A model generated the notes under the pieces. That model had not been told where the DNA came from, searched no databases, and saw only the letters and a list, made by a program, of their open reading frames with translations. The position numbers were made by a program, and so were the translations under genes. This document shows positions 23,161 through 30,832 of a stretch of DNA of 43,471 nt, piece after piece. The DNA is from an uncultured Bacteroidota bacterium (GTDB lineage Bacteria > Bacteroidota > Bacteroidia > Chitinophagales > Chitinophagaceae), in contig CAIKOJ010000130.1 of the NCBI GenBank assembly GCA_903829015.1, forward strand, positions 1 through 43,471, read 5' to 3'. Position 1 is the first letter of the stretch. The number at the start of each line of letters is the position of its first letter.

Positions 23161-25819
23161 AGGCCTTAGATATAGTTTTTTACTTCCCTTAATTTTTGTT
23201 GCCGGTCTTGCCGATGCCCAATTGGGTGGTCAGAGTGGTGGTTTGAATAAGATGATGCAGCAGACACAGGGTGGTGCTGCAGAGGTGACCAAGCCCAGAG
23301 AATATGAACTGGCTGGTATAACCGTAAGCGGTGCAAAATACCTCGATCAGGATTTATTGTTGGCCGTTACAAACCTTACTGTTGGTCAAAAGATCACAAT
23401 GCCGAATGATGAACACATTTCTAAGGCGATCAGGGCTTTATGGAAGCAGGAATTATTCTCGAACGTAGATATCAGGATTACAAAGTTTATTGACGATAAG
23501 ATATTTCTGAATATTGTTGTAGAAGAAAGACCAAGGCTCAGCAGATTTAATTTCAGAAACATTAAAACATCTGAAGCGAAGGAGTTAAAGAATAAGTTGT
23601 CGTTGGTAAACAATAAGGTGGTTACAGAAGCTACAAAAAAAGAAGCTGTTGTAAGGATAAAAAAATTCTATGCCGACAAAGGATTTGGCAAAACAACAGT
23701 TAATGTTTTGGAGAGAAATGATACAGGTGGTGTGAACAAAGTGATACTGACTTTTGATATCAATAAAGGAAGCAAAACACACATCAATCAGGTAAATATC
23801 ACCGGTGAAGAAAATGCAAGTGAGGCCAGGCTTAAGAGGACGTTGAAGGGTACTAAAGAAATGAGCAGGTTTACACTGCATCCCGGCGATGAAAAAAGCG
23901 TTTACCCAGAGCCTGACAGGTCTTTCAGCAGATATGTAAAAGACTTTGGCTTCCTTTCGCTATCTAAAACTCTGGAGGCCGTTGACCCTTATTTCAGGTT
24001 CAAATTATTCGCAGCCTCTAAATTCAATCAGACCAAGTACGAAGAGGATAAGCAATCGTTGCTTAGCTATTACAATACGCTTGGATTCAGGGATGCAGCA
24101 ATTGTTGCGGACACTGTGTATCAGGTGAAGAATGGCAATATCAATGTTGACATTAAAGTTAAAGAAGGCAGGAAATACTATTTCGGCAACATCACCTGGA
24201 AAGGGAATACTAAATACAGCGGTGAGTTTCTGGGCAAGACTTTAGGAATTAAGAAAGGTGATGTGTATAATCAGGCATTGCTGGAAGCCCGCATCGGCAG
24301 GCAGCTGAGTGCAGATGGCAATGGTGAAGATATCAGTAGTCTGTACATGGACGATGGTTATTTGTTTTTTAACATAGAGCCTACTGAGTCTTCGATTGTA
24401 GGGGATACCATTAATTTTGAAATGAGGATCACCGAAGGATCTCAGGCTACCATCAGGGAAATTAATATTGCAGGTAATGAGCGCACCAACGAGCACGTAA
24501 TTCGCAGGGAGTTGCGCACTTTACCAGGTAATAAATTCAGTCGTTCTGATTTGATCATGTCTCAGCGCGAGATTGCGAATCTTGGTTTCTTTGACCAGGA
24601 GAAAATAGGTATCCTTCCTAAGCCTCACATTGAAGACGGAACTGTAGATATAGACTATACAGTTGTAGAAAAATCTAGTGATCAGTTGCAGCTATCTGCT
24701 GGCTTCGGTGGTGGTGTTAGTTTTTACGGTAACGTAGGTATTACCTTCAATAACTTCTCTATCCGGAATATCTTCAAGCCTAAGCAATGGAATCCATTAC
24801 CGGTTGGTGATGGACAGAAGTTCTCTGTTAGCTATGCTTCCAATGGTGCATACTACAATCAGCTGAGCACATCATTCACTGAGCCATGGTTGGGTGGCAA
24901 GAAGCCAAATGCACTTACAGCCAGCTTAACATACAGTAAGTACTCCGCAGCAACCGTAGGAACGAGCCCTAATAGTTCTTATCTCCGCATTTTTGGCGGC
25001 GGATTGTCGATGGGTAAACGCCTCAACTGGCCTGATAACTTCTTCTATTTCAACTATGGTATAGAATACAAGAATTACAAGCTGGTGAATTACGCCTTGG
25101 TGCCAGGCTTTTCAGATGGTTATAGCAATGATGTGCATTTCAAGTTCACTCTTGCACGTAACTCTATAGACAGGCCTCTGTACCCAAGAAGTGGATCTAA
25201 CATTGCATTTACAGTTCAGCTTACTCCTCCGTTCAGTGCGTTTGAGAATAAAGATTATGCTAATATTGAACAGAAGGAAAGGTACAAGTGGATAGAGTAC
25301 CACAAGTATAAATTCATAGCAGATTTTTATCAGAAAGTATATGGCAATCTGGTGTTAAGGTTTGCTGCAAAAGCGGGCTTCCTCGGGTACTATAACAAGG
25401 ACATAGGGTTCTCTCCGTTTGAGCGGTTCCAGATCGGTGGCGATGGTTTGTCGGGTTATTCATACTTCGTGGGTAAAGACATTATTGCTCAGCGCGGTTA
25501 TGAAGTGTATTCAAGCGGCGCTACGATATACAACAAGTACACGGCCGAATTGCGTTATCCATTCTCTCTCAGTCCTACAGCTACTATTTATGGTATGCTG
25601 TTTGTGGACGCAGCAAATGCATGGAATAAGTTTGCAGACTACAGCCCAACCAAACTCAACAGAGATGCAGGAGTCGGATTGAGGATTTTCCTTCCCATGT
25701 TTGGACTGTTGGGACTTGATTATGGTATTGGCATAGACAGGTATAACAAAGCTGCCGGAGCGACAAGCCTCAAAGACATTGCGAAATTTAATTTCATGCT
25801 CGGGTTCGAACCGGAGTAG
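23153..25819 (+). CDS. bamA: Outer membrane protein assembly factor BamA
   Basis: This is the core of the beta-barrel assembly machine in the outer membrane (888 residues from this start). A signal peptide (MYRGLRYSFLLPLIFVAGLADAQ) is followed by a Gly/Gln-rich linker. POTRA domains follow (about residues 40-430), with repeated turns such as ITVSGAKYLDQDLL, QVNITGEENASEARL and EINIAGNERTNEHVIRREL. The C-terminal Omp85 barrel (about 500-888) includes GLSGYSYFVGKDIIAQRGYE, in the position of the conserved L6 RGF/Y loop, and ends with aromatic strands. The ATG at 23153 overlaps uppS by 8 bases and is preferred over an in-frame TTG at 23111, which would place 14 charged residues before the signal peptide. 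It is followed by two ompH/skp genes, the usual Bacteroidota order. Confidence 0.95.
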   Translation: MYRGLRYSFLLPLIFVAGLADAQLGGQSGGLNKMMQQTQGGAAEVTKPREYELAGITVSGAKYLDQDLLLAVTNLTVGQKITMPNDEHISKAIRALWKQELFSNVDIRITKFIDDKIFLNIVVEERPRLSRFNFRNIKTSEAKELKNKLSLVNNKVVTEATKKEAVVRIKKFYADKGFGKTTVNVLERNDTGGVNKVILTFDINKGSKTHINQVNITGEENASEARLKRTLKGTKEMSRFTLHPGDEKSVYPEPDRSFSRYVKDFGFLSLSKTLEAVDPYFRFKLFAASKFNQTKYEEDKQSLLSYYNTLGFRDAAIVADTVYQVKNGNINVDIKVKEGRKYYFGNITWKGNTKYSGEFLGKTLGIKKGDVYNQALLEARIGRQLSADGNGEDISSLYMDDGYLFFNIEPTESSIVGDTINFEMRITEGSQATIREINIAGNERTNEHVIRRELRTLPGNKFSRSDLIMSQREIANLGFFDQEKIGILPKPHIEDGTVDIDYTVVEKSSDQLQLSAGFGGGVSFYGNVGITFNNFSIRNIFKPKQWNPLPVGDGQKFSVSYASNGAYYNQLSTSFTEPWLGGKKPNALTASLTYSKYSAATVGTSPNSSYLRIFGGGLSMGKRLNWPDNFFYFNYGIEYKNYKLVNYALVPGFSDGYSNDVHFKFTLARNSIDRPLYPRSGSNIAFTVQLTPPFSAFENKDYANIEQKERYKWIEYHKYKFIADFYQKVYGNLVLRFAAKAGFLGYYNKDIGFSPFERFQIGGDGLSGYSYFVGKDIIAQRGYEVYSSGATIYNKYTAELRYPFSLSPTATIYGMLFVDAANAWNKFADYSPTKLNRDAGVGLRIFLPMFGLLGLDYGIGIDRYNKAAGATSLKDIAKFNFMLGFEPE

Positions 25820-25927
25820 TAGCGACAGTGAAAGCATAATAGTCTGTGAAAGTTGAAGGATTTGGTTGTTTGCCGTTTGTTTGGCATGTTTATTGAACTC
25901 TGATTGTATCGTTTAAATGGTATTCAT

Positions 25928-26446
25928 ATGAAAAAGGTATTGTTCAGTTTATTGTTGTTAACAGCTTCTGTTTGCACAGTACAGGCACAGCAGCACTATT
26001 GTATCATAGACTCTAAGTACATGCTGGATAAAATGACGGATTATAAAGATGCCCAGAACAAACTGGATCAGCTTTCTAAAACATGGCAAGAGGAGATAGA
26101 CAATATGATGCTTGAAGTGGATAAATTGTATAAAGGCTATCAGGCGGAAAAACCAATGCTTTCAGACGAGATGCGCCATAAGCGCGAAGATGAGATCGTA
26201 GCTAAGGAAAAGGCAGCAAAAGACATGCAGAAACAGAGGTTTGGTTATGAAGGTGACCTTTTCAAAAAACGTCAGGAATTTATTAAACCGGTTCAGGATA
26301 GATTGTATAATGCTGTTCAGAAAATGGCATCATCAAAGAGTTATGACCTCGTGTTGGATAAAGCGGGTGGGATCACATTGTTTTATGCAGATCCAAAGCT
26401 GGATCGCAGTGATGATGTTTTAAAAATTCTTGGAATAAACAAATAA
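25928..26446 (+). CDS. OmpH/Skp-family periplasmic chaperone, copy 1
   Basis: This 172-residue secreted coiled-coil protein has a signal peptide MKKVLFSLLLLTASVCTVQA. The mature part starts QQHYCIIDSKYMLDKMTDYK, matching the OmpH start (x-I-x-Y-V-D-x-x-x-I/L). A long charged helix follows (residues about 45-125), then the family's end block YNAVQKMASSKSYDLVLDKAG. Skp holds unfolded outer-membrane proteins on their way to BamA. The ATG at 25928 is preferred to an in-frame TTG at 25904, since the signal peptide begins there. It is 108 bases after bamA and 47 bases before its paralogue. A lone Cys sits near the mature N-terminus, absent from copy 2. Confidence 0.9.
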   Translation: MKKVLFSLLLLTASVCTVQAQQHYCIIDSKYMLDKMTDYKDAQNKLDQLSKTWQEEIDNMMLEVDKLYKGYQAEKPMLSDEMRHKREDEIVAKEKAAKDMQKQRFGYEGDLFKKRQEFIKPVQDRLYNAVQKMASSKSYDLVLDKAGGITLFYADPKLDRSDDVLKILGINK

Positions 26447-26493
26447 TGGCAGTTACTTTGCACTTCTAAAAAACAAATAAAGAAAAAATCGAG

Positions 26494-27003
26494 ATGAAAA
26501 AAATAATGATTATCCTTGCCTGCAGTATCATGACCAGCGGTATTGTTGTAGCTCAAAGTTCTCCTAAGATCGGTTGGATAAACTCTGCCGACCTGCTGCA
26601 GTCTATGCCTGAAAAATCAAAGGCTGATTCTGAAATAGCTAAGTACGCCAAATCATTCCAGGAGCAGATCGATATCATGATGAAGGAGTATCAGACTAAA
26701 GGACAGCAGTTTCAGGCAAATGAAAAAACAATGACAGATGCCATGAAGGAAGTGAGAATGAAGGAAATTCAGGATTTACAGAACCGTATTGAGAGTACGC
26801 AGCAGAGTGCACAGGAAAAATTGCAAGCTAAAAAGCAGGATGTCTACGCTCCTGTTTTAGATAAAGCTGACAAGGCTATACAAGCAGTGGCCAAAGAAAA
26901 AAGCTATGATTACATTTTCGACAAAAGTGCAGGTTCGTTATTGTTCGGCAAAGAAGCCGATAATATACTGCCGGCAGTAAAAGCTAAACTGGGAATCAAG
27001 TAA
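26494..27003 (+). CDS. OmpH/Skp-family periplasmic chaperone, copy 2
   Basis: This is a 169-residue paralogue of the preceding gene: signal peptide MKKIMIILACSIMTSGIVVAQ, then KIGWINSADLLQSMPE, a long Glu/Lys/Gln-rich coiled coil (about 40-125), and the ending IQAVAKEKSYDYIFDKSAGS. The 'Ala-Lys-Glu-K-x-Y-D-Y-I-F-D' block aligns with the copy 1 'S-S-K-S-Y-D-L-V-L-D' block. Two tandem skp genes after bamA are normal in Bacteroidota and may have different client preferences. A strong terminator follows 18 bases after the stop, closing the uppS-bamA-ompH-ompH unit. Confidence 0.92.
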   Translation: MKKIMIILACSIMTSGIVVAQSSPKIGWINSADLLQSMPEKSKADSEIAKYAKSFQEQIDIMMKEYQTKGQQFQANEKTMTDAMKEVRMKEIQDLQNRIESTQQSAQEKLQAKKQDVYAPVLDKADKAIQAVAKEKSYDYIFDKSAGSLLFGKEADNILPAVKAKLGIK

Positions 27004-27021
27004 TTTGATCAAATCATTTTC

Positions 27022-27056
27022 CAAAACGCCTCAATTTTTTGAGGCGTTTTGCTTTT
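27022..27056 (+). terminator. Rho-independent terminator of the uppS-bamA-ompH cluster
   Basis: A 13-bp perfect stem (27022-27034 with 27039-27051), TTTT loop, followed by C and five T (27053-27057). Confidence 0.92.
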
Positions 27057-27108
27057 TAGTAATCGAACACAAAGTCTATTTAAGGCTGAATAGAAGCCAT
27101 AAGTTGTT

Positions 27109-27116
27109 TAATTTTG
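27109..27116 (+). promoter_or_regulatory. -7 promoter element upstream of tsaD
   Basis: TAATTTTG fits TAnnTTTG, 37 bases before the ATG at 27154. The -33 box is not clear (CTG instead of TTG). Confidence 0.45.
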
Positions 27117-27153
27117 CAATCAAGGCAATTGACAAATGCGAATCTAATTTTTA

Positions 27154-28164
27154 ATGATCCCGACCACAATTAATATCTTAGCTATTGAGTCGTCTTGCGA
27201 TGAGACAAGTGCCGCCATATTGCAAAACGGTAAGGTACTGAGCAATCATATCGCTACGCAGAAAGTCCATGAGCGGTTCGGTGGGGTAGTGCCCGAGCTG
27301 GCATCAAGGGCTCATATGCAACATATTGCGCCGGTGGTGGATGCTGCAATTGTTGATGCCGGTATTTCTAAAAATGAAATTACGGCTGTGGCTTTTACAC
27401 AGGCTCCGGGTTTGATAGGTTCATTGCTTGTAGGTGCCTGTTTTGCAAAATCTTTTGCGCAGGCTATGAAGGTGCCACTTATTGCAGTGCATCATATGCA
27501 GGCGCATGTGCTGGCTCATTTTATAGAAGAGAAGCCTTCTTTCCCATTTCTGTGTCTCACTGTTTCGGGTGGGCACACGCAGATCGTATTGTGTCGCGAT
27601 TACCTGGATATGGAAGTGCTGGGAGAAACTATTGATGATGCAGCAGGTGAAGCATTTGACAAGTTGGCAAAGATGCTGGGACTACCATATCCTGGTGGGC
27701 CATTGGTTGACAAGTATGCTGCAGAGGGCGACCCATTGCGTTTCAAATTTCCGATCTCTGAAATGAAAGATTACACTTTCAGTTTCAGCGGTATCAAAAC
27801 TTCGGTGCTTTACTTTCTCAGAGATCAGAAGAAAATTGATCCTGATTTTGCAGAGAAGAATATGAAGGACATCTGTGCTTCGGTGCAATATACAATTATC
27901 AAAACGTTGATGACGAAGCTTAAGAAAGCAGCGCGCGATTTGAACATAAAGGAAGTAGGGATAGCGGGTGGCGTATCTGCCAACAGTGGCTTGCGTAAAG
28001 CATTACGGGAAACCGGAGAGCAACTTGGCTGGAATGTTTACATACCCAAGTTCGAATATTGCACAGACAATGCTGCAATGATAGCAATTACCGGCTACCA
28101 CAAATATCTCAAAGGCGATTTTGCCACTCTCGATGCAAGCCCGAGCGCAAGGGCAACCTGGTAA
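27154..28164 (+). CDS. tsaD: tRNA N6-adenosine threonylcarbamoyltransferase
   Basis: This is the catalytic subunit that transfers the threonylcarbamoyl group to A37 of ANN-decoding tRNAs (t6A), acting with TsaB, TsaE and TsaC, none of which is nearby. It has 336 residues, the normal length. Visible signatures: ILAIESSCDETSAAIL near the N-terminus, the metal-binding HHMQAHVLAH, FLCLTVSGGHTQIVL, D-D-A-A-G-E-A-F-D-K, PGGPLVDKYA, and GIAGGVSANSGLR with a late CTDNAAMIA. The UUG/GUG question does not arise: the ATG at 27154 directly precedes the domain. Its stop shares one base with the next gene's ATG (TAATG), implying coupled translation. Confidence 0.96.
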   Translation: MIPTTINILAIESSCDETSAAILQNGKVLSNHIATQKVHERFGGVVPELASRAHMQHIAPVVDAAIVDAGISKNEITAVAFTQAPGLIGSLLVGACFAKSFAQAMKVPLIAVHHMQAHVLAHFIEEKPSFPFLCLTVSGGHTQIVLCRDYLDMEVLGETIDDAAGEAFDKLAKMLGLPYPGGPLVDKYAAEGDPLRFKFPISEMKDYTFSFSGIKTSVLYFLRDQKKIDPDFAEKNMKDICASVQYTIIKTLMTKLKKAARDLNIKEVGIAGGVSANSGLRKALRETGEQLGWNVYIPKFEYCTDNAAMIAITGYHKYLKGDFATLDASPSARATW

Positions 28165-28874
28165 TGAGCAATTCGTATTTTCAATTCAAACAATTTACGA
28201 TACACCAGGGTCGCTGTGCTATGAAGGTGACAACTGATGCATGTATACTGGGTGCCGGTGTGCATGTTGATGACGAAGCCAGCATGGTACTGGATATCGG
28301 CACAGGCTCCGGTTTGCTCGCACTGATGCTGGCACAAAGATTTTCGAAGGTTACTATTGATGCAATTGAATTGGATACCAACGCCGCAGTTCAAGCCACT
28401 GAAAATGTTGCAGCATCTCCTTGGGCTAACCGGATCAATGTAATTCAAGGCGATGTTCGCGCTCATCAGTTTGCGCATAAGTTCGACTTGATTGTAACCA
28501 ACCCTCCGTTCTTCAACAACAGCCTGCTTGGTCCTTCATCAGATAAGAATATGGCGCGCCATACAACGTCATTATCTTATCCCGATCTGATACGCGCAAT
28601 CGAAAATAATCTGAAAGAAGAAGGACAGGTTACGATACTTTTGCCGGCAGACGAGTATATCCAATGGTGTTCGGAAGCATCAGATTATGGCTGGCACGAA
28701 GTCAGTGCCATCTATGTTCATCACGCCGCTGCCAGCCCGGCAAAAAGAGTGATCGGTACATTTTGTAGAAACAGGTCTACAGCTCTAAAGAGTGTATTGA
28801 TCATTAAAGACGATGCAGGCAATTACACCCCCGATTTTTTTAAGCTGCTAGCTCCTTATTATCTTGCACTTTAG
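28164..28874 (+). CDS. trmN6: tRNA1(Val) A37 N6-methyltransferase (TrmN6/YfiC type)
   Basis: This is an S-adenosylmethionine-dependent methyltransferase of 236 residues, predicted to methylate N6 of A37 in tRNA-Val. The first residues FQFKQFTIHQGRCAMKVTTD are typical of the family (YfiC has the same F-x-F-K-x-F-x-V-x-x-x-x-x-x-M-K-V-x-T-D). The SAM-binding motif VLDIGTGSGLLAL is at 42-54, an acidic end of the second strand at AIELD (67-71), and the adenine-N6 catalytic NPPF at 113-116. The ATG at 28164 overlaps the tsaD stop by one base. An upstream in-frame ATG at 28059 lies inside tsaD and gives no family match. Its 3' end overlaps the convergent membrane gene by 35 bases. Confidence 0.88.
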   Translation: MSNSYFQFKQFTIHQGRCAMKVTTDACILGAGVHVDDEASMVLDIGTGSGLLALMLAQRFSKVTIDAIELDTNAAVQATENVAASPWANRINVIQGDVRAHQFAHKFDLIVTNPPFFNNSLLGPSSDKNMARHTTSLSYPDLIRAIENNLKEEGQVTILLPADEYIQWCSEASDYGWHEVSAIYVHHAAASPAKRVIGTFCRNRSTALKSVLIIKDDAGNYTPDFFKLLAPYYLAL

Positions 28875-29292
28875 CTGCAATATTTTGCTTCTTCTTTTTT
28901 AGCAAAAAGGAAATTGCAATTACCATCCATCCTATCCATACCACATAGAAACCATAATGAAATCTCCAGCCCAGCAACCGATGCGAGAGGGTAGTGTGGA
29001 AGTCATCCCATGTTAGGTATAGCCCGGCTGCCGCAGATAACGCCAATACAAAGTGTGCCATCCGCGCGATGATAACAGGTAGCTTGTTGTAGATAAATGA
29101 ATGAAGAAAATAAAACAACAAATCAACGATAAAGACAGCCGTTGCTCCCTGCCACCAGATTTTTGTTAGGTTGTACTCCCTGTGCATCAGCGATATCCCT
29201 ACCTTACCTATCCACGAGGAGTCCGACATTAATACGCCCGACAAAACAGAAAGCGCGATAAGTACTGCGAATAATAAAAAGCTACGTTTCAT
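28840..29292 (-). CDS. Small four-helix membrane protein, function unknown
   Basis: I do not recognise the family. The protein has 150 residues, with hydrophobic segments near 4-23, 50-68, 76-93 and 117-135, and a very basic tail (LLKKKKQNIAAKV), consistent with a four-helix inner-membrane protein with its C-terminus in the cytoplasm. The loop between segments 3 and 4 is His-rich and aromatic (TWDDFHTTLSHRLLGWRFHYGF). It lies downstream of the transaldolase gene but is separated from it by a terminator. Its coding end overlaps trmN6 tail to tail by 35 bases, so the last 11 residues are encoded opposite the trmN6 end. Confidence 0.7.
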   Translation of the reverse strand: MKRSFLLFAVLIALSVLSGVLMSDSSWIGKVGISLMHREYNLTKIWWQGATAVFIVDLLFYFLHSFIYNKLPVIIARMAHFVLALSAAAGLYLTWDDFHTTLSHRLLGWRFHYGFYVVWIGWMVIAISFLLKKKKQNIAAKVQDNKELAA

Positions 29293-29308
29293 GTGGCATC
29301 AAAGTTCA

Positions 29309-29339
29309 AAAAAAAATCCGGTTATATGCATAACCGGAT
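29309..29339 (-). terminator. Rho-independent terminator of the transaldolase gene
   Basis: A 10-bp perfect stem (29316-29325 with 29330-29339) with a 4-base loop ATGC is followed, on the minus strand, by a run of eight or more T (A-run at 29308-29316 on the plus strand). It lies 24 bases past the stop at 29364. Confidence 0.88.
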
Positions 29340-29363
29340 CTGTTGCAAATATTTTGTTTCAGT

Positions 29364-30017
29364 TTATTGCATCGACTTTGCATCTTTCAAAAACTGCTCC
29401 AGTCCAAGGTCTGTGAGCGGGTGTTTCAGCAAGCCTAGTATCGAAGATAACGGACATGTACAAACATCTGCGCCAGCTTCTGCACAACGCACAATATGCA
29501 ATGGCGTACGTATTGATGCAGCAAGTACTTCAGTCATAAATCCTTGTCCGTTGTATATGCTCACTATCTGCTCTATCAGTTGCACACCGTCCCAGTTGCC
29601 ATCGTCTATACGACCTATGAATGGAGATACATAAGTAGCGCCGGCTTTCGCAGCAAGTATTGCCTGTCCTGCAGAAAACACCAACGTGCAATTTGTTTTG
29701 ATACCATTGTCAGTAAACCATTTGATAGCCTTGATGCCGTCCTTGATCATTGGTACTTTCACTACAATGTTCTTATGTATAGTTACCAGCTTTTTGCCTT
29801 CGCTCACTATGTCGTCAAACGTTGTGCCCAACACTTCTGCACTTACCGGTCCATCTACCATTTCGCAGATAGTTTTATAATGCGCCATCACAGCATCAGA
29901 TCCCTTTATGCCTTCTTTGGCCATTAGAGAGGGGTTGGTAGTTACGCCGTCCAGAATACCCAGATCATTAGCTTCTTTTATCTGAGCGAGATTGGCTGTG
30001 TCTATAAAAAATTTCAT
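29364..30017 (-). CDS. TalC-type transaldolase (fructose-6-phosphate aldolase-like)
   Basis: This is a short-form class I aldolase of 217 residues acting in the pentose phosphate pathway. It moves a dihydroxyacetone unit between sugar phosphates through a Schiff base. Motifs: MKFFIDTANLAQIKEAN, DGVTTNPSLMAKEG, the Schiff-base Lys87 in NIVVKVPM, and YVSPFIGRIDD. Comparing by eye with E. coli FsaA, the residues that separate the two activities are Glu61 and Phe133 here. These are the transaldolase-type choices, whereas FsaA has Gln and Tyr at those places. So transaldolase is favoured over fructose-6-phosphate aldolase. The ATG at 30015-30017 is at the family start. A -7 element lies upstream and a terminator downstream, so it is likely monocistronic. 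Confidence 0.92.
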   Translation of the reverse strand: MKFFIDTANLAQIKEANDLGILDGVTTNPSLMAKEGIKGSDAVMAHYKTICEMVDGPVSAEVLGTTFDDIVSEGKKLVTIHKNIVVKVPMIKDGIKAIKWFTDNGIKTNCTLVFSAGQAILAAKAGATYVSPFIGRIDDGNWDGVQLIEQIVSIYNGQGFMTEVLAASIRTPLHIVRCAEAGADVCTCPLSSILGLLKHPLTDLGLEQFLKDAKSMQ

Positions 30018-30037
30018 AATTATGCTTGTTTAGGCAG

Positions 30038-30045
30038 CAAAGTTA
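30038..30045 (-). promoter_or_regulatory. -7 promoter element upstream of the transaldolase gene
   Basis: TAACTTTG (fits TAnnTTTG) on the minus strand, 20 bases before the ATG at 30017. The -33 box is not clear. Confidence 0.5.
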
Positions 30046-30200
30046 ATTAAAACATTAGCTGTTGTAGGTAAACAGAACTTAAGAAAGTGGTAAAGTGAAT
30101 AATTTGTGGGTAAAACCGGGCAATGTCTTTGTGGAGCCTACAAAAAAGGTAATTAACCAGCCAGTTGTTCTGCCGGGTAAGACCTCGGCATTAGAAAAAG

Positions 30201-30308
30201 AAAAAAAACTGGCAAGTTACTCACATCGCACCGCTACAACCGCCCACCCTTGCTATATTCCTATCCTGGGGGATTCAGCAGGAGCTGGCCGTATGAGACT
30301 TGCCAGGG
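30201..30308 (-). ncRNA. ffs: Signal recognition particle RNA (4.5S-like)
   Basis: Read on the minus strand, this stretch has the invariant helix-8 core that binds Ffh: CAGG (30268-30265), AUA, the tetraloop GGAA (30261-30258), UAU, then AGCA (30254-30251). It is the layout of E. coli CAGG-UCC-GGAA-GGA-AGCA with a different 3-bp closing stem. The ends pair as a long hairpin: CUGGCAAGU (30306-30298) with ACUUGCCAG (30217-30209), followed inward by CUCAU with GUGAG. Eight T (30208-30201) directly after the 3' arm form the terminator. A -7 promoter element lies just upstream. The RNA guides membrane-protein targeting with Ffh and FtsY. Ends are estimated to a few bases. Confidence 0.85.
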
Positions 30309-30311
30309 CGG

Positions 30312-30319
30312 CAAAGGTA
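30312..30319 (-). promoter_or_regulatory. -7 promoter element of the SRP RNA gene
   Basis: TACCTTTG (fits TAnnTTTG) on the minus strand, ending 4 bases before the estimated RNA start. A TTTA lies 17 bases upstream in the -33 position. Confidence 0.6.
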
Positions 30320-30832
30320 GGGAAAATACCAGTAAATAAAGTGTCGGCACCGAATCTTTTTTCGCAAAAAAATTATTTTTGTCATTGCATTAAAAGTGAT
30401 GTTTTAATTATTACGTAATTAATTGTTCGCTGGGGAAATTTCTGCTTTTTATTATTATCTTGTGCCTTGATTAAAAGATTGTGCCATCAGATTTGGTAGT
30501 TATCTTCTTTTTGTAGGTCTGATTCGTGAATAAGGCAGATCACTTAAATAAAAGAGCTTAAAAATTAGCGTTCGCCGGTCTGGAAATCGGGTTGAAACAG
30601 TAATAAAGCGAAAATCTGAAGGCGGGTAGGGAAGTTCCTTTTTTTAATAGGGTTTTTCTTTTGATAGATAAGCGGGGCATGGGTTGTAGAGGATAAATAA
30701 TGATTTATATTTATTAAATAGAGCATGGTTAAGTCAAATAAAAATTGATTTTTTTTTAAAAAAACGTTCAAAAAAGCTTTTGTTGATTGAATTTTTACTA
30801 TTTTTCGGCATTATTTCGTAAACTATATTGAT
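30320..30832. other. 513-base non-coding gap between SRP RNA and the second giant gene
   Basis: AT-rich, with no credible gene. It has a 10-base palindrome ATTACGTAAT at 30410-30419 and long A and T runs near 30749-30764. The right end holds a possible promoter for the downstream gene. Confidence 0.5.
30779..30806 (+). promoter_or_regulatory. Possible promoter of the second giant gene
   Basis: TTTG (30779-30782) and TATTTTTC (30799-30806) are 16 bases apart, close to the TTTG / TAnnTTTG consensus but with one mismatch and a slightly short spacer. The ATG follows 26 bases later. Confidence 0.35.

Noticed and set aside
30201..30308. Possible riboswitch or tmRNA in the structured intergenic region
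   Set aside because: On the plus strand no riboswitch core was found and there is no tRNA-like end. The minus strand gives a full SRP helix 8 with a poly-T terminator, which explains the conserved look.
30095..30418. 107-codon plus-strand open frame between the transaldolase and the second giant gene
   Set aside because: It runs across the SRP RNA gene on the other strand, has no domain, and its amino-acid make-up is not protein-like.
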